This document shows, in pieces, positions 26,175 through 38,389 of a stretch of DNA of 62,036 nucleotides; the stretch's first letter is position 1; every line of letters starts with the position of its first letter. The DNA comes from Mycobacteriales bacterium (GTDB lineage Bacteria; Actinomycetota; Actinomycetes; JAFAQI01). The stretch lies in assembly GCA_035504215.1 (NCBI GenBank), contig DATJSI010000044.1, positions 1 through 62,036 on the forward strand, in the 5' to 3' direction. The notes beneath the pieces were generated by a model. That model was not told the DNA's origin. It made no database searches and saw only the letters and a program-made list of their open reading frames with translations. Both the position numbers and the translations under genes were made by a program.

Positions 26175-27224
26175 TCAGGCTCGACTGGCGAGATCGTACG
26201 CCGCGGCCTGGTAGGCCCGGGCACCGCGCGAGGCCGGGTCGAAGGTGACCACTGTCTGTCCGAAGCCGGGCGCCTCCGAGATCCGCACGCTGCGCGGGAT
26301 CACCGCCTCGAGCACCAGGCTCCCGAAGTGGGTCCGCACGTCCTCGGCCACCTGGTCGGCGAGCCGGGTCCGCGCGTCGTACATGGTGAGCAGGATGGTC
26401 GACACGTACAGCGCCTGGTTCAGCTCGCTTTTCACCAGCGCCACGTTGTTCAGCAGCTGGCTGAGCCCCTCGAGGGCGTAGAACTCGCACTGGATCGGGA
26501 TCAGGATCTCACTCGCCGCCACCATCGCGTTGAGCGTGAGCAACCCGAGCGAGGGCGGGCAATCGATGAAGATGTAGTCGACGTCGAGCTCAACCGACTC
26601 CAGCGCGCGGCGCAGCCGCGACTCGCGCGCCACGACCGAGACCAACTCCACCTCGGCGCCGGCGAGATCGATCGTGGCCGGCGCGCACCACAGGTTCGGC
26701 AGGTTCTCCACCGCCACGATCACGTCGTTGAGCGAGCGGGCGCCGATCAGGGCCTCGTAGACCGAGGGTGCACCGAGATGATGCGCCACGCTGAACGCGG
26801 TCGAGGCATTTCCCTGCGGGTCGAGGTCGATCACCAGGACGCGGACGTCGTGCTGAGCGAGGGCGGCGGCCAGGTTCACCGCGGTTGTGGTCTTGCCCAC
26901 CCCACCCTTCTGGTTCGCGACCGTCAGCACGCGCCGGGCGGGCGGCCGAGGCCACGCTCCGGCCGGCGGGCGGGCCGGCTCGGCCAGCCCGGATGTTTCA
27001 CGTGAAACGATGCGCTCGGCGTCGTCGCTGGTTTCACGTGAAACCGTCATCGCTTCCCCGCTTCCCTTGCTCGGCGACGCTTCGTCGGGGCCCGCCTCAT
27101 CGTCTGGGTCGGGCTGGTCATTCAGGCCGGTCGGGTCGGCGGCTGACTCCTGGCCCGGGCTCGGCCAGCCCAACCGGCTGCGCGCGAAGTCATCGGATGC
27201 CGGCCAGCCCAGCGCGGAACTCAT
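26175..27224 (-). CDS. parA: Chromosome-partitioning ATPase ParA
   Basis: Deviant Walker ATPase that moves ParB-parS complexes. 349 aa. Walker A NQKGGVGKTTTAVNLAAAL, A' motif VLVIDLDPQGN, and FIDCPPSLGLLT. An N-terminal extension of about 95 residues, acidic and Pro-rich, precedes the ATPase; it encodes both parS sites, which appear in the protein as VSRET twice. The start at 27224 overlaps the rsmG stop by 4 nt, supporting the long form; internal starts would lose the parS-coding part, but a later start cannot be excluded. Confidence 0.96.
   Translation of the reverse strand: MSSALGWPASDDFARSRLGWPSPGQESAADPTGLNDQPDPDDEAGPDEASPSKGSGEAMTVSRETSDDAERIVSRETSGLAEPARPPAGAWPRPPARRVLTVANQKGGVGKTTTAVNLAAALAQHDVRVLVIDLDPQGNASTAFSVAHHLGAPSVYEALIGARSLNDVIVAVENLPNLWCAPATIDLAGAEVELVSVVARESRLRRALESVELDVDYIFIDCPPSLGLLTLNAMVAASEILIPIQCEFYALEGLSQLLNNVALVKSELNQALYVSTILLTMYDARTRLADQVAEDVRTHFGSLVLEAVIPRSVRISEAPGFGQTVVTFDPASRGARAYQAAAYDLASRA
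26994..27009. promoter_or_regulatory. parS site 1 (ParB binding)
   Basis: Contains the 14-bp palindrome GTTTCACGTGAAAC at 26995-27008, matching the bacterial parS consensus TGTTTCACGTGAAACA except for the last base. It lies inside the parA coding sequence, about 3.6 kb from dnaA. Confidence 0.95.
27030..27045. promoter_or_regulatory. parS site 2 (ParB binding)
   Basis: GGTTTCACGTGAAACC, a perfect 16-bp palindrome with the same 14-bp core as site 1, 36 bp away centre to centre. Also in parA. No further copy was seen in the window. Confidence 0.95.
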
Positions 27225-27895
27225 CGCCCACCGCCGCTCGCCCGCGCACCGCTGCGGTCGAGGCTTCGCACCCGCACGACCGTAGCCGGAACGCCGCCGA
27301 GGACCACACTGATCAGCTCGGCGTCGGTGCCCGCCGGCAGCTCGCGCAGCTCCTCGGCGGCGCTCGCGCCCTTCAGCGCGAGCAGCTCACCGCCCGGCCT
27401 CGCCAGCGCACGTGCCAGGCCGATCAGCCGGTGCAATGGTGCGACCGCCCGAGCGACCACCACGTCTGGGGGCGGCTCGAGGCCGGCCTCGGCCCGGGCG
27501 TGGACGATCTCGACCGAGTCCAGGCCGAGCGCGCCGATGCAGTCCCGCAGGAAACGCACCCGCCGGGCCATCGGCTCGACCAGCACCAGGGACAGGTCCG
27601 GGCGGGCGATCGCCAACGGGATTCCGGGCAGGCCCGCACCCGAGCCCAGATCCGCGACTCGTACGGCATCGGGAACCAGCGCAGCGAGCGCCGCACTGTT
27701 GAGCAGGTGCCGGGACCAGATCCGGGTCGCCTCGCCCGGGCCGATCACCCCACGGATGATGCCCTCGCCGGCCAGCAACTCGGCGTAGCGCTGCGCCAGC
27801 TCCACGCCGGCGCCGAAAACCTCGCGCGCGGCAGCGGGCACCGGGCCACTCGCCGACCCGTTCGCCGGCCCGCTCGCGGCGGCCGCTGCGCTCAT
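27221..27895 (-). CDS. rsmG: 16S rRNA (guanine-N7) methyltransferase RsmG
   Basis: Methylates G527 of 16S rRNA using S-adenosylmethionine; loss of the enzyme gives low-level streptomycin resistance in known species. 224 aa. Core motifs: RIWSRHLLNSAALAAL, the SAM loop VADLGSGAGLPGIPLAI, and VVARAVAPLHRL. The N-terminus is Ala/Ser-rich. It overlaps parA by 4 nt. Confidence 0.95.
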   Translation of the reverse strand: MSAAAAASGPANGSASGPVPAAAREVFGAGVELAQRYAELLAGEGIIRGVIGPGEATRIWSRHLLNSAALAALVPDAVRVADLGSGAGLPGIPLAIARPDLSLVLVEPMARRVRFLRDCIGALGLDSVEIVHARAEAGLEPPPDVVVARAVAPLHRLIGLARALARPGGELLALKGASAAEELRELPAGTDAELISVVLGGVPATVVRVRSLDRSGARASGGGR

Positions 27896-27905
27896 CGTGG
27901 CGCGC

Positions 27906-28466
27906 TCACTCCGGGCGGATCACCACCAGGCGCTGCGGCTCCTCGCCCTCGGACTCCGTCGTCACCCCGGTCACGCCGGCCACCGCGTCATGCACGATCT
28001 TGCGCTCGAACGGGGTCATCGGCGTCATCCGCTCCGGCTCGCCGCTGGCCACCACCCGCCCGGCGGCGGCGACCCCGAGCTCGGCGAGCTCCTCGCGCCG
28101 GCGCGCCCGATGGCCACCGATGTCGAGCATCAGGCGGCTGCGGACGCCGGTCTCGCGGTGCACCGCAAGGCGGGTCAGCTCCTGCAGGGCCTCGAGCGTC
28201 GCACCGGCGGGACCGATCAGCCGGTCGAGCCCCGAGCCCACCACGGACACCGCGGCCCGGTCACCCTCGACGTCGATGTCGATGTCGCCGTCGAGGTCGG
28301 CGATATCGAGCAACACCTCGAGGTAGTCGGCGGCAATGTCGCCCTCGCGCTCGAGCAGCGTGAGCCGGTCGGTCTCCCCCGGCTCGCGCTCTTCGCCCGC
28401 AGCCGGCTCGTCCGGCGCCGCCGCAGGTTCGACATCGGTCTCGGTGTCGGGCAACTCGGTCGTCAT
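27906..28466 (-). CDS. khpB: RNA-binding protein KhpB (Jag/SpoIIIJ-associated)
   Basis: 186 aa. An acidic N-terminus (about 45 residues) replaces the full Jag-N domain. A KH domain follows, with SGLDRLIGPAGATLEALQELTRLAV (the GxxG-like GPAG loop), then an R3H-type domain ending PMTPFERKIVHDAVAGV...EGEEPQRLVVI. Found next to yidC in nearly all Gram-positive bacteria; thought to bind small RNAs with KhpA and to influence cell division. The start overlaps the yidC stop by 4 nt. Confidence 0.93.
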   Translation of the reverse strand: MTTELPDTETDVEPAAAPDEPAAGEEREPGETDRLTLLEREGDIAADYLEVLLDIADLDGDIDIDVEGDRAAVSVVGSGLDRLIGPAGATLEALQELTRLAVHRETGVRSRLMLDIGGHRARRREELAELGVAAAGRVVASGEPERMTPMTPFERKIVHDAVAGVTGVTTESEGEEPQRLVVIRPE

Positions 28467-29482
28467 CGTCGTCCTCGCTTGCGGTTGCGGTTGCGGTTGG
28501 CCGGGCGGCGTGGATTGTTGGGCCGCTCGCCCGGCAGCGGCTGGATGGCGCCCCCGGGCGGCAACGCGACATCGCCGTTCGCCGGTGCCGGCTTGGGGGT
28601 GGGCGCGCGCGGCTGCGGCTTCGGCTTGGCCCCCGGGGCCGGGCCGGCGGGCGGCGGCACCGCACTCGGGGCTGCGCCGGCAGTGTCCATCCGCCCGATG
28701 ATCACCCGCTGCTGGACCATGCTCCAGACGTTCGTCGTGAGCCAGTAGAGCAGTACGCCGATCGGGAACTTGAAGCCGTAGAAGAGGAAGAACAGCGGGA
28801 AGACGTAGAGCAGGATCTTCTGCTGCTGCGCCATCTGGGTGTTCGCCGCCGGCCCGTTACGGGCCATCAGCTGACGCTGGGTGATGAACGTGGTCGCGCC
28901 CATCAGCACGGTGAGGACCAGGCACAGGATCCGGGTCGAGGTGTGTGAGCCGCCGAGAGCGTGCAGGTAGGTCGTGCTCGAGGTGAACGACGCCGGAATC
29001 GGGACGCTGAAGATCTTCGCGTGCGCCGCGCTGAAGATGTGCGCCTGGTCGAAGCCGGGCACGCCCTTGTAGCAGGACACGGCGTTGGGGCCGGCCTTGC
29101 ACCCGGAGATCGGCTTGATCTCGCGCAGGGTGTGGAACAGCGAGATGAAGATCGGGATCTGCAGCAGCAACGGGAAACAGCCCGACAGCGGGTTGACGCC
29201 GGCCTCTTTCCAGAGCGCCATCATCTCCTGGTTGAGCCGCTCCTTGTCGTTCTTGTACTTGGTCTGCAGCTCCTTCATCTTCGGCTGCAGCTCCTGCAGC
29301 CCGCGCTGGTTGCGGATCTGCTTGACGAAGATCGGGAACAGCACGAGCCGCATCGCCATGGTCAGCACGACGATGGCAAGCGCCCACGACCAGCCGTTGC
29401 TGGTGATGACGTGCGCGATGCCGTCGTGGATGTGCACCAGCAGCCAGGCGACCGCCTGATACAGCGGGTTGAGGAAGCTCAC
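28463..29482 (-). CDS. yidC: Membrane protein insertase YidC
   Basis: Inserts and folds membrane proteins, alone or with SecYEG. 339 aa. Membrane segments at about residues 7-25, 30-50, 95-118, 170-190 and 215-245, in the Oxa1-type order; the conserved cytoplasmic hairpin [38 protein letters not shown] lies between helices 1 and 2, and [23 protein letters not shown] is signature. A Pro-rich linker and a strongly basic C-terminal tail (ending KRGRR) probably contact the ribosome. 4-nt overlaps with yidD and khpB. Confidence 0.96.
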   Translation of the reverse strand: MSFLNPLYQAVAWLLVHIHDGIAHVITSNGWSWALAIVVLTMAMRLVLFPIFVKQIRNQRGLQELQPKMKELQTKYKNDKERLNQEMMALWKEAGVNPLSGCFPLLLQIPIFISLFHTLREIKPISGCKAGPNAVSCYKGVPGFDQAHIFSAAHAKIFSVPIPASFTSSTTYLHALGGSHTSTRILCLVLTVLMGATTFITQRQLMARNGPAANTQMAQQQKILLYVFPLFFLFYGFKFPIGVLLYWLTTNVWSMVQQRVIIGRMDTAGAAPSAVPPPAGPAPGAKPKPQPRAPTPKPAPANGDVALPPGGAIQPLPGERPNNPRRPANRNRNRKRGRR

Positions 29483-29739
29483 CGGTGGGCTCCTTCCGCC
29501 CGCAGCGGGACCGGGTCATACCCATCGGTAAAGAAAGGTTGACATTTGACCAGGCGCCGCAGGGCTAGCCCAGTGCCACGCAGCGCACCGTGCACGGTGA
29601 TCGCCTCGATCGCGTAGGCGCTGCAGCTCGGGTGGAACCGGCAGTGTGGTGCCATCAACGGGCTCACCCAGCGCCGGTAGACGCCGAGCAGGGCGACCAG
29701 CACCCTTCCCACCGGGCGAACCTGCCGGCCGGCGCTCAT
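29479..29739 (-). CDS. yidD: Membrane protein insertion efficiency factor YidD
   Basis: Small membrane-associated protein that helps YidC-dependent insertion. 86 aa. Family core [27 protein letters not shown] with the conserved Cys pair, then [13 protein letters not shown]. It overlaps rnpA and yidC by 4 nt each. Confidence 0.95.
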   Translation of the reverse strand: MSAGRQVRPVGRVLVALLGVYRRWVSPLMAPHCRFHPSCSAYAIEAITVHGALRGTGLALRRLVKCQPFFTDGYDPVPLRAEGAHR

Positions 29740-30101
29740 CGAGGCTCGCCGTCCGCGGCCGGAGTGCTGACGCCGGCCTTCGCCAACGCCGCCGCGAGTG
29801 CGTCCGCGAGCGCCGCACCGGTAAGCCGGGACGCCCCGTCGGTGACGCGGATCACGATCGCGATGCCCGCCGGCGCGTGCTCGAGATACGGCGCGATGAG
29901 ATGCCGCAGCTGACGTCGTACCCGGTTGCGGCGGACCGCCGGGCCAACCGGGCGAGCCACGATGAAACCGGCACGGGCCGGCGCGCCCGAGTCATCGCTG
30001 CGCAGGTAGAGCACCAGCCCGGGCGCGTGGACGCGACGCCCTTGGCGGACCGTCGCGGTGAACTCCTCGCGCCGGTGCACCCGCCGCTCGGCCGGCAACA
30101 C
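29736..30101 (-). CDS. rnpA: Ribonuclease P protein component
   Basis: Basic protein subunit of RNase P, which trims the 5' leader of tRNA precursors. 121 aa. Starts [22 protein letters not shown]; the RNA-binding signature [17 protein letters not shown] is intact. The Ala-rich C-terminus is longer than usual. Start lies 9 nt after the rpmH stop. Confidence 0.96.
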   Translation of the reverse strand: MLPAERRVHRREEFTATVRQGRRVHAPGLVLYLRSDDSGAPARAGFIVARPVGPAVRRNRVRRQLRHLIAPYLEHAPAGIAIVIRVTDGASRLTGAALADALAAALAKAGVSTPAADGEPR

Positions 30102-30110
30102 CGTCGCGGC

Positions 30111-30248
30111 CTAGGCCGACAGCTCGGCGCGTCCCTTGCGGCGGCGCGCAGAAAGGATCGCCCGACCCGCTCGTGTGCGCATCCGCAACCGGAACCCGTG
30201 CGTCTTCGCGCGCCGACGGTTGTTCGGCTGGAACGTGCGCTTACTCAC
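30111..30248 (-). CDS. rpmH: 50S ribosomal protein L34
   Basis: 45 aa, very basic: begins [20 protein letters not shown] and ends in KGRAELSA, the invariant L34 pattern. GTG start at 30248, with GGGAG about 8 nt upstream. It is the first gene of the leftward rpmH-rnpA-yidD-yidC-khpB-rsmG-parA-parB run, divergent from dnaA. Confidence 0.97.
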   Translation of the reverse strand: MSKRTFQPNNRRRAKTHGFRLRMRTRAGRAILSARRRKGRAELSA

Positions 30249-30644
30249 AACAATCTCCCGCTACGGGTGAGGTCTTTCGAGTTCGGGGCGTACGCAAGCA
30301 ACCCACACCGGGGCGCGGCTGCCACGGTACGGTCGCGCGCGAAGTCAGGTCAAACCGGCCAGCCCCCGAGCGCAAACGTCAAGCGTCCTCAGTCAAGCCG
30401 ACACGCCGAGCGAGGGCCAGTCAATGTGCGCGAGTGGTTGTAGCGGTGGCGGCCCTGCTGTTAGCGTTCCCGCGCCGACCTTCCCTGACCACCGCTTCCC
30501 CGGGTGGTGCCCGCGCGGCGACGTCGGATGGGCTTGCCCTAGCGTTGCGCGTCACGCCCTGATCCACAGTCTGTGGATGGGGGTGTGGACGAGGCGTTAG
30601 CAGACCGCACGAAGTGGGACTGATCGGGAAGCAGGGGATAGTTC
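30249..30644. promoter_or_regulatory. rpmH-dnaA divergent intergenic region with DnaA-box-like sites
   Basis: 396 bp without a gene. DnaA-box-like sites: TGATCCACA at 30560-30568 (8 of 9 with TTATCCACA), an inverted TGTGGATGG at 30572-30580, and TGTGGACGA at 30584-30592 (8 of 9 with TTGTCCACA on the other strand). They lie 53-85 bp before the dnaA start, suited to DnaA autoregulation. Promoters for dnaA (rightward) and rpmH (leftward) must lie here; I could not fix them. Confidence 0.7.
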
Positions 30645-32054
30645 GTGTCAGACCAGGTCCTCGATCTCGAATCGGTGTGGACCCGCGCGATTGCCGGCCT
30701 CGGTGAGGATCAGGTCTCCGCTCAGCAGCGGGCCTGGCTGCGACTGACCAAACCGCTCGCGCTCGTCCAGGACACTGTCGTGCTGGCGACGCCGAACGAC
30801 TTCGCCCGGGACGTGCTCGACACCCGGCTTCGCCCGCTGGTCATCGAGGCGCTGTCCCGCGAGCTAGCTCGTGACGTTCGCGTCGCGGTCACGGTCGAGC
30901 CACCCGCGGACGCGCACCTGAGTGACGCCGCGGCGGCTGCGGAGTTCGACGACGAGCCGTACCCGATGGAGGACGTCGAGCCGGCGCCGGTGGCTCCGAT
31001 TCGCCGGCCGACCGGGGAACCCGACCGGCTCAACCCGAAATACCAGTTCGAGACCTTCGTGATCGGGTCGAGCAACCGGTTCGCCCATGCCGCGGCGGTC
31101 GCGGTCGCCGAAGCCCCCGCCAAGGCCTACAACCCGCTGTTCATCTACGGCGAGTCCGGGCTGGGCAAGACCCACCTGCTGCACGCAATCGGGCACTACA
31201 CGCGCGCCCTCGTCCCGGGCTGCCGGGTGCGCTATGTGAGCTCGGAGGAGTTCACCAACGACTTCATCAACTCGATCCGCGACGGACGCGGCGAGCTGTT
31301 CCGCAAGCGCTACCGCAACATCGACGTGCTGCTCGTCGACGACATCCAGTTCCTCGAGAACAAAGAGCAGACGCAGGAGGAGTTCTTCCACACCTTCAAC
31401 ACCCTGCACAACGCGAACTCCCAGATCGTGATCTCCTCCGACCGCACGCCCAAGCAGCTGGTCACGCTGGAGGACCGGCTGCGCAACCGGTTCGAGTGGG
31501 GCCTGATCACCGACGTCCAGCCGCCCGAGCTCGAGACGCGGATCGCGATCCTGCGCAAGAAGGCGGCGGCCGAACGGCTCGCCGTGCCCGCGGAGGTTCT
31601 CGAGTTCATCGCGAGCAAGATCTCCTCGAACATCCGTGAGCTCGAGGGCGCGCTGATCCGGGTCACGGCGTTCGCCAGCCTGAATCGCCAGACCGTCGAT
31701 CTCGCCCTCGCCGAAATCGTGCTGAAGGACCTGATCGCCGATGCCGCCGGCCCGGAGATCACCGCGTCCACGATCATGGCGCAGACCGCGGCGTACTTCT
31801 CGATCTCGATGGAAGATCTCTGCGGGTCCTCGCGCAGCCGGGTGCTGGTACAGGCCCGCCAGGTCGCGATGTACCTGTGCCGGGAGCTCACCGAGCTGTC
31901 CCTGCCCAAGATCGGCCAGGCCTTCGGCGGCCGCGACCACACCACTGTGATGCACGCCGACCGCAAGATCCGCTCACTGATGGCCGAGCGCCGCTCCGTC
32001 TACAACCAGGTCAGCGAGCTCACCAACCGGATCAAGAGCCAGGCCCGCGGGTGA
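30645..32054 (+). CDS. dnaA: Chromosomal replication initiator DnaA
   Basis: ATP-dependent origin-opening protein. 469 aa from a GTG. Domain I at residues 1-95, an unusually short variable domain II (about 96-125, acidic; Streptomyces has several hundred residues here), AAA+ domain III with [15 protein letters not shown] and [22 protein letters not shown], and DNA-binding domain IV with [20 protein letters not shown] and the [11 protein letters not shown] signature. Sits between two clusters of DnaA boxes. Confidence 0.98.
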   Translation: MSDQVLDLESVWTRAIAGLGEDQVSAQQRAWLRLTKPLALVQDTVVLATPNDFARDVLDTRLRPLVIEALSRELARDVRVAVTVEPPADAHLSDAAAAAEFDDEPYPMEDVEPAPVAPIRRPTGEPDRLNPKYQFETFVIGSSNRFAHAAAVAVAEAPAKAYNPLFIYGESGLGKTHLLHAIGHYTRALVPGCRVRYVSSEEFTNDFINSIRDGRGELFRKRYRNIDVLLVDDIQFLENKEQTQEEFFHTFNTLHNANSQIVISSDRTPKQLVTLEDRLRNRFEWGLITDVQPPELETRIAILRKKAAAERLAVPAEVLEFIASKISSNIRELEGALIRVTAFASLNRQTVDLALAEIVLKDLIADAAGPEITASTIMAQTAAYFSISMEDLCGSSRSRVLVQARQVAMYLCRELTELSLPKIGQAFGGRDHTTVMHADRKIRSLMAERRSVYNQVSELTNRIKSQARG

Positions 32055-32394
32055 GCCCGCGCTGCGGCTTCCCCGAACGTTCCCTCTTGCTGCGCCCCGA
32101 GTCCGCTGCTGGTCGTTCACAGGCTGGGGACAACGCTGTGGACGTTTACCGGTCAGATCGTCCAATCCGGGCCCCCCGCTCGGCACTCCCCAGGAGGCCC
32201 ACGGTCAGCGGTCCGTTCTCCACAGCCGGCGCACATCGCCGGCCGGTGGCTAACCTGCGGGTTCGCCGGTTATCGACAGTGTCCACCGCAGCGACAACGA
32301 CGACCGGATCTGAATCTTCCTGTCATACCGTCAATCAAGACTGTGGATGCGGTGCTGCACCGAGGGGTACGCCGCTGCGTAGCGAAAGGTTGAG
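32055..32394. other. Predicted replication origin oriC (dnaA-dnaN intergenic region)
   Basis: 340 bp without a gene, at the position of oriC in other actinobacteria. DnaA-box-like 9-mers (consensus TTRTCCACA): TGGGGACAA at 32125-32133 (8/9, reverse), TGTGGAC from 32137 (reverse), TTCTCCACA at 32216-32224 (8/9), TTATCGACA at 32270-32278 (8/9), GTGTCCACC at 32279-32287 (7/9), TGTGGATGC from 32342 (reverse, 7/9). No perfect box is visible, as in other high-GC origins. An AT-richer stretch at 32311-32345 before dnaN may be the unwinding region. Gene direction flips around it: leftward to parB, rightward to gyrA. Confidence 0.85.
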
Positions 32395-33528
32395 ATGCCC
32401 ATGAAGATCCGGGTCGAGCGGGACGGCTTCGCCGATGCGGTCGCATGGGCGGCCCGCATCCTGCCGCAAAAGGCTGCACTCCCGGTCCTGGCCGGGCTGC
32501 GGATCGAAGCCGGCCAGCAGGGCAGCCTTGAGCTGTCCGGGTTCGACTACGAGGTGTCCGCCCAGGCTCAGCTGGACGCGACCATCGCCGAGGGCGGCGC
32601 GATCCTCGTGCCCGGTCGGTTGCTGGCCGACATCACCCGAAGCCTTCCGCCGCAGCCGATCGACCTGTCCACCGACGGGTCACGAGTGGTCGTGAGCTGC
32701 GGTTCGTCGAAGTTCACCCTTCCGACCCTGCCGATCGAGGAGTATCCGACGCTGCCCGCGATGCCGTCGGTCGCCGGCACGGTCGGCAGTGATGCGTTCG
32801 CGGCGGCGGTGACGGCGGTTGCGGTCGCTGCCGGGCGCGACGACGCGTTGCCGGTGCTCACGGGGATCCGGATCGAGATCGATGGCGAGCAGGTGACGCT
32901 CGCCGCGACCGACCGTTACCGGCTTGCCGTGCGCACGATGCGCTGGGCGCCGGTCGAGGTCGGCATGCAGGCGACCGCGCTGGTGCCGGCCCGGACCTTG
33001 GCCGAAGCCGCCAAGTCGCTCACGTCGGGTGCCGAGATCAGCCTGTCGCTGGCGAGCAACGCTCCGGGCGAAGGGTTGATCGGGTTGTCGGGTGCCGAGC
33101 GGTCGGCGACCAGCCGGCTGTTGGACGGGGAGTTCCCGAAGTACCGGTCGCTGCTTCCCGACGCGGCGTCCTCGACCGCCAGTGTGGACTCTGCGGCACT
33201 GACCGACGCCGTACGCCGGGTGGCGCTCGTGGCCTCCCGCACCTCACCGATCCGGTTGTCGTTCTCGGCCGACGGCGTGACGCTCGAAGCCGGGGGAGTC
33301 GACGAGGCGGAGGCGCAGGAAAGCCTGCCGGCGTCGTTCGAGGGTGAGCCGCTCACGATCGCGTTCAACGCGACGTACCTGCTGGACGGGCTCGGCTCGC
33401 TGGACTCCGACGAGGCCCGGCTGGCCTTCACCGGTCCGACCAAGCCGGCCGTGCTGACCGGCAAGTCCGGCGCCGACGACGGCACCGACCACCGTTACCT
33501 CCTGATGCCCGTACGTTTAGCGTCGTAG
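32395..33528 (+). CDS. dnaN: DNA polymerase III beta sliding clamp
   Basis: Ring-shaped processivity clamp. 377 aa, three repeated clamp domains (1-125, 126-250, 251-377). Markers: MKIRVERDGFADAVAWAARILP at the start, DRYRLAVRTM in domain 2, and C-terminal YLLMPVRLAS. ATG at 32395; an ATG two codons later (32401) is equally likely, giving the common N-terminus MKI. Confidence 0.97.
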   Translation: MPMKIRVERDGFADAVAWAARILPQKAALPVLAGLRIEAGQQGSLELSGFDYEVSAQAQLDATIAEGGAILVPGRLLADITRSLPPQPIDLSTDGSRVVVSCGSSKFTLPTLPIEEYPTLPAMPSVAGTVGSDAFAAAVTAVAVAAGRDDALPVLTGIRIEIDGEQVTLAATDRYRLAVRTMRWAPVEVGMQATALVPARTLAEAAKSLTSGAEISLSLASNAPGEGLIGLSGAERSATSRLLDGEFPKYRSLLPDAASSTASVDSAALTDAVRRVALVASRTSPIRLSFSADGVTLEAGGVDEAEAQESLPASFEGEPLTIAFNATYLLDGLGSLDSDEARLAFTGPTKPAVLTGKSGADDGTDHRYLLMPVRLAS

Positions 33529-33577
33529 CGGTCGGTCCACAACCGACGAACGACGGGGGTAAGGCGAGGAGGCAGGC

Positions 33578-34507
33578 GTGGAGCTCGGGATGATCGGTCT
33601 CGGCCGGATGGGCGGCAACATGGCCGAACGGCTGCGCCGGGCCGGACATACGGTCGTCGGCTACGACCAGTCGCCGGACAGCGGACGCGACGCCGACAGC
33701 CTGAAGGACCTGGTGGGCAAGGTCTCCGCGCCCCGCGCGGTGTGGGTCATGGTCCCGGCCGGCCGGCCGACCACGGAGACCATCCAGGCCCTCGGTGGCC
33801 TGCTCGAGCCCGGTGACGTCGTGGTCGACGGCGGCAACTCGCGTTACACCGACGACCAGCTGCACGCGGCGGCACTTGCCGAGAAACAGATCCATTTCGT
33901 CGACTGCGGTGTCTCCGGCGGCGTGTGGGGACTGACCGAGGGCTACGGCCTCATGGCCGGCGGCACCGATGAGGACATCGCGCGGCTGCAGCCGATCTTC
34001 GATGCGCTGAAGCCGGAGGGTGACTACGGGTTCGTGCATGCCGGCAGTGCCGGCGCCGGGCACTTCGCGAAGATGGTTCACAACGGGATCGAGTACGGCA
34101 TCATGCAGGCCTACGCCGAGGGCTGGGAGCTGCTCGAGGCGACCGATCTCGTCACCGACGTGCGTGCCACCTTCGCCTCTTGGCAGCAGGGCACCGTCGT
34201 ACGCTCCTGGCTGCTGGACCTTGCCGTGCGAGCCCTCGACCAGGACCAGCACTTGACCAAGCTGAAGGGCTACGCGCAGGACTCGGGCGAAGGACGGTGG
34301 ACGGTCGAGGCGGCGATCGACCATGCCGTGCCGCTTCCGGTCATCACCGCGGCGTTGTATGCCCGCTTCGCCTCCCGCCAGGAGGACTCGCCGGCGATGA
34401 AGATGGTCGCCGCGTTGCGCGCGCAGTTCGGCGGGCACGCGGTGGAGTCCAGCGACGGCGGTGCGGCCGGCCAGGGTTCGTCCGCGGACGCCTACCCGAC
34501 CGCCTAA
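33578..34507 (+). CDS. gnd: 6-phosphogluconate dehydrogenase (decarboxylating), short GndA type
   Basis: Oxidises 6-phosphogluconate to ribulose 5-phosphate in the pentose phosphate pathway. 309 aa, the short bacterial form. Nucleotide motif GMIGLGRMGGNMAERL, substrate motif DCGVSGGVWGLTEGYGLMAGG and the catalytic Lys helix GAGHFAKMVHNGIEYG. A GTG start with an upstream GAGGAG-like site. The place between dnaN and recF is typical for actinobacteria. NAD or NADP preference was not determined. Confidence 0.94.
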   Translation: MELGMIGLGRMGGNMAERLRRAGHTVVGYDQSPDSGRDADSLKDLVGKVSAPRAVWVMVPAGRPTTETIQALGGLLEPGDVVVDGGNSRYTDDQLHAAALAEKQIHFVDCGVSGGVWGLTEGYGLMAGGTDEDIARLQPIFDALKPEGDYGFVHAGSAGAGHFAKMVHNGIEYGIMQAYAEGWELLEATDLVTDVRATFASWQQGTVVRSWLLDLAVRALDQDQHLTKLKGYAQDSGEGRWTVEAAIDHAVPLPVITAALYARFASRQEDSPAMKMVAALRAQFGGHAVESSDGGAAGQGSSADAYPTA

Positions 34508-34534
34508 CCCGGCCGTCGGTGGGGTGAGGTCGGC

Positions 34535-35659
34535 TTGTACGTCCGGGCGCTGTCGCTCAACGACTTTCGCTCCTACGCCGACGTCTCGCTGGATCTGACG
34601 CCGGGCGTCACGGCGTTCGTCGGATCCAACGGGACCGGCAAGACGAACCTGGTCGAGGCGGTGGGTTACCTCGCCGGGCTCACCAGTCACCGGGTTGCCC
34701 AGGACGCGCCGCTGGTGCGGTCGGGTGCGGAGCGGGCGGTCGTGCGGGGCACCGTCGTACGCGACGGCCGCGACAGCGTGATCGAGATCGAGATCACGCC
34801 GGGGCGGGCCAACCGGGCCCGGCTGAACGGTTCGCCGGTGCCGCGGCCCCGCGAGGTGCTCGGCGTGCTGCGTACCGTGCTGTTCGCTCCGGAGGACCTG
34901 GCCATCGTCAAGGGTGACCCGGCCCACCGCCGTGGTTTCCTCGACGAGCTGTTGGTGGCTCGCTCGCCACGCTTCGCCGCCGTACATTCCGACTACGAGC
35001 GAGTCCTCAAGCAGCGCAACGCCCTGTTGAAGAGCGCGGGTATGCAGCGCCGGGCCGGCGCCGAGCTGCCCACCCTCGACGTGTGGGACGCCCATCTGGC
35101 GACGGCCGGCGCAGCCGTCCTCGCCGGCCGGCACGAGCTGGTCGCAGCGCTTCGTCCGCTGGTCGACAAGTCCTACAGCGCGGTGAGCCACGGCGGCGGC
35201 CCGGCCCGGATCGACTACCGCTCGGACCTGGCGGAGGACCTTGCCGAGAGCACCGACCGCGAGCTGCTCGCGACCGCGCTGCTGGCTGCGCTGGCCGGCA
35301 GCCGAAGCCGGGAGCTCGATCGGGGCGTGACGCTGGTCGGACCCCACCGCGACGATCTGCTGCTCTCGCTCGGGGAGCTGCCGGCCCGGGGTTACGCGAG
35401 CCACGGCGAGTCGTGGTCGTTCGCGTTGGCATTGCGGCTGGCGGCCTACGACCTGTTGTGCGGCGACGGAGGCGAGCCGGTGCTGATCCTTGACGATGTC
35501 TTCGCCGAGCTCGACGATCTGCGCCGGCGCTCGCTCGCCGACCTGGTCGCACCGGCTGAACAGGTGCTGGTGACGGCGGCCGTCGCCGGCGACGTTCCTG
35601 CGCAGCTCACCGGTGCCCGGTGGGATGTCACCGCCGGTGAGGTGCACCGTGTCCGATGA
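34535..35659 (+). CDS. recF: DNA replication and repair protein RecF
   Basis: SMC-like ATPase that helps load RecA at gaps. 374 aa from a TTG start (34535), supported by the family N-terminus [16 protein letters not shown]. Walker [19 protein letters not shown]; signature region [20 protein letters not shown]; Walker [17 protein letters not shown]. It overlaps dciA. Confidence 0.95.
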   Translation: MYVRALSLNDFRSYADVSLDLTPGVTAFVGSNGTGKTNLVEAVGYLAGLTSHRVAQDAPLVRSGAERAVVRGTVVRDGRDSVIEIEITPGRANRARLNGSPVPRPREVLGVLRTVLFAPEDLAIVKGDPAHRRGFLDELLVARSPRFAAVHSDYERVLKQRNALLKSAGMQRRAGAELPTLDVWDAHLATAGAAVLAGRHELVAALRPLVDKSYSAVSHGGGPARIDYRSDLAEDLAESTDRELLATALLAALAGSRSRELDRGVTLVGPHRDDLLLSLGELPARGYASHGESWSFALALRLAAYDLLCGDGGEPVLILDDVFAELDDLRRRSLADLVAPAEQVLVTAAVAGDVPAQLTGARWDVTAGEVHRVR

Positions 35660-36161
35660 CCGGCCGGACCCGGGTGCGCGACAGCATCGGGACGCCGCTC
35701 GCCGGCTGCTCGCGCGGGCCCGAAGCGCGAAACCGGTCGCGCCGTCACGCCGGGTCCGCAAGGCCGATCCTGCCGACCAGCCGTGGAGCGGAGCGCGCGA
35801 CGACCCGCGCGACCCGCAACGATTCGGCGATGCGGTCTCGGATCTGGTCCGAGAGCGCGACTGGTCGCGGACCCTGACCGAGGCTGGCCTGTTGCCGCGC
35901 TGGGAGCAGATCGTCGGCACCGAGATCGCCGCGCACTGTCGCCCCGAGCGGCTGGTGGCCGGCGAGCTGCGCTGCGTGGCGGAGTCGACGGCGTGGGCGA
36001 CCCAGTTACGGTTGATGGCGGCCGCACTGGTGGGCCGGATCGCCGCCGAGATCGGGCCCGGCGTGGTCAACCGGATCGTCGTGCGCGGACCGAGCGCGCC
36101 GGACTGGCGGCACGGCCCGCTGCGCGTCACCGGCCGGGGCCCGCGCGACACATACGGATGA
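35649..36161 (+). CDS. DciA-family (DUF721) protein, predicted helicase loader
   Basis: 170 aa from the GTG at 35649, which overlaps the end of recF by 11 nt. An Arg-rich, disordered N-terminus (about 60 residues) leads to the DUF721 domain: [41 protein letters not shown]. DciA is the ancestral loader of DnaB in bacteria lacking DnaC/DnaI, including mycobacteria. Its presence next to recF-gyrB is the standard actinobacterial arrangement. Confidence 0.88.
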   Translation: MSDDRPDPGARQHRDAARRLLARARSAKPVAPSRRVRKADPADQPWSGARDDPRDPQRFGDAVSDLVRERDWSRTLTEAGLLPRWEQIVGTEIAAHCRPERLVAGELRCVAESTAWATQLRLMAAALVGRIAAEIGPGVVNRIVVRGPSAPDWRHGPLRVTGRGPRDTYG

Positions 36162-38343
<2,182 letters not shown>

Positions 38344-38389
38344 GCAGTGCGCAACAGCCCACACCGAACCTTTGCCGTAGAGGACTCCA

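Noticed and set aside
33428-36151. A 907-codon open frame antisense to dnaN, gnd, recF and dciA
   Set aside because: Composition is Arg/Ala/Gly/Gln-rich, without domains. Long antisense open frames are common in GC-rich genomes because stop codons are rare in the complementary phase.
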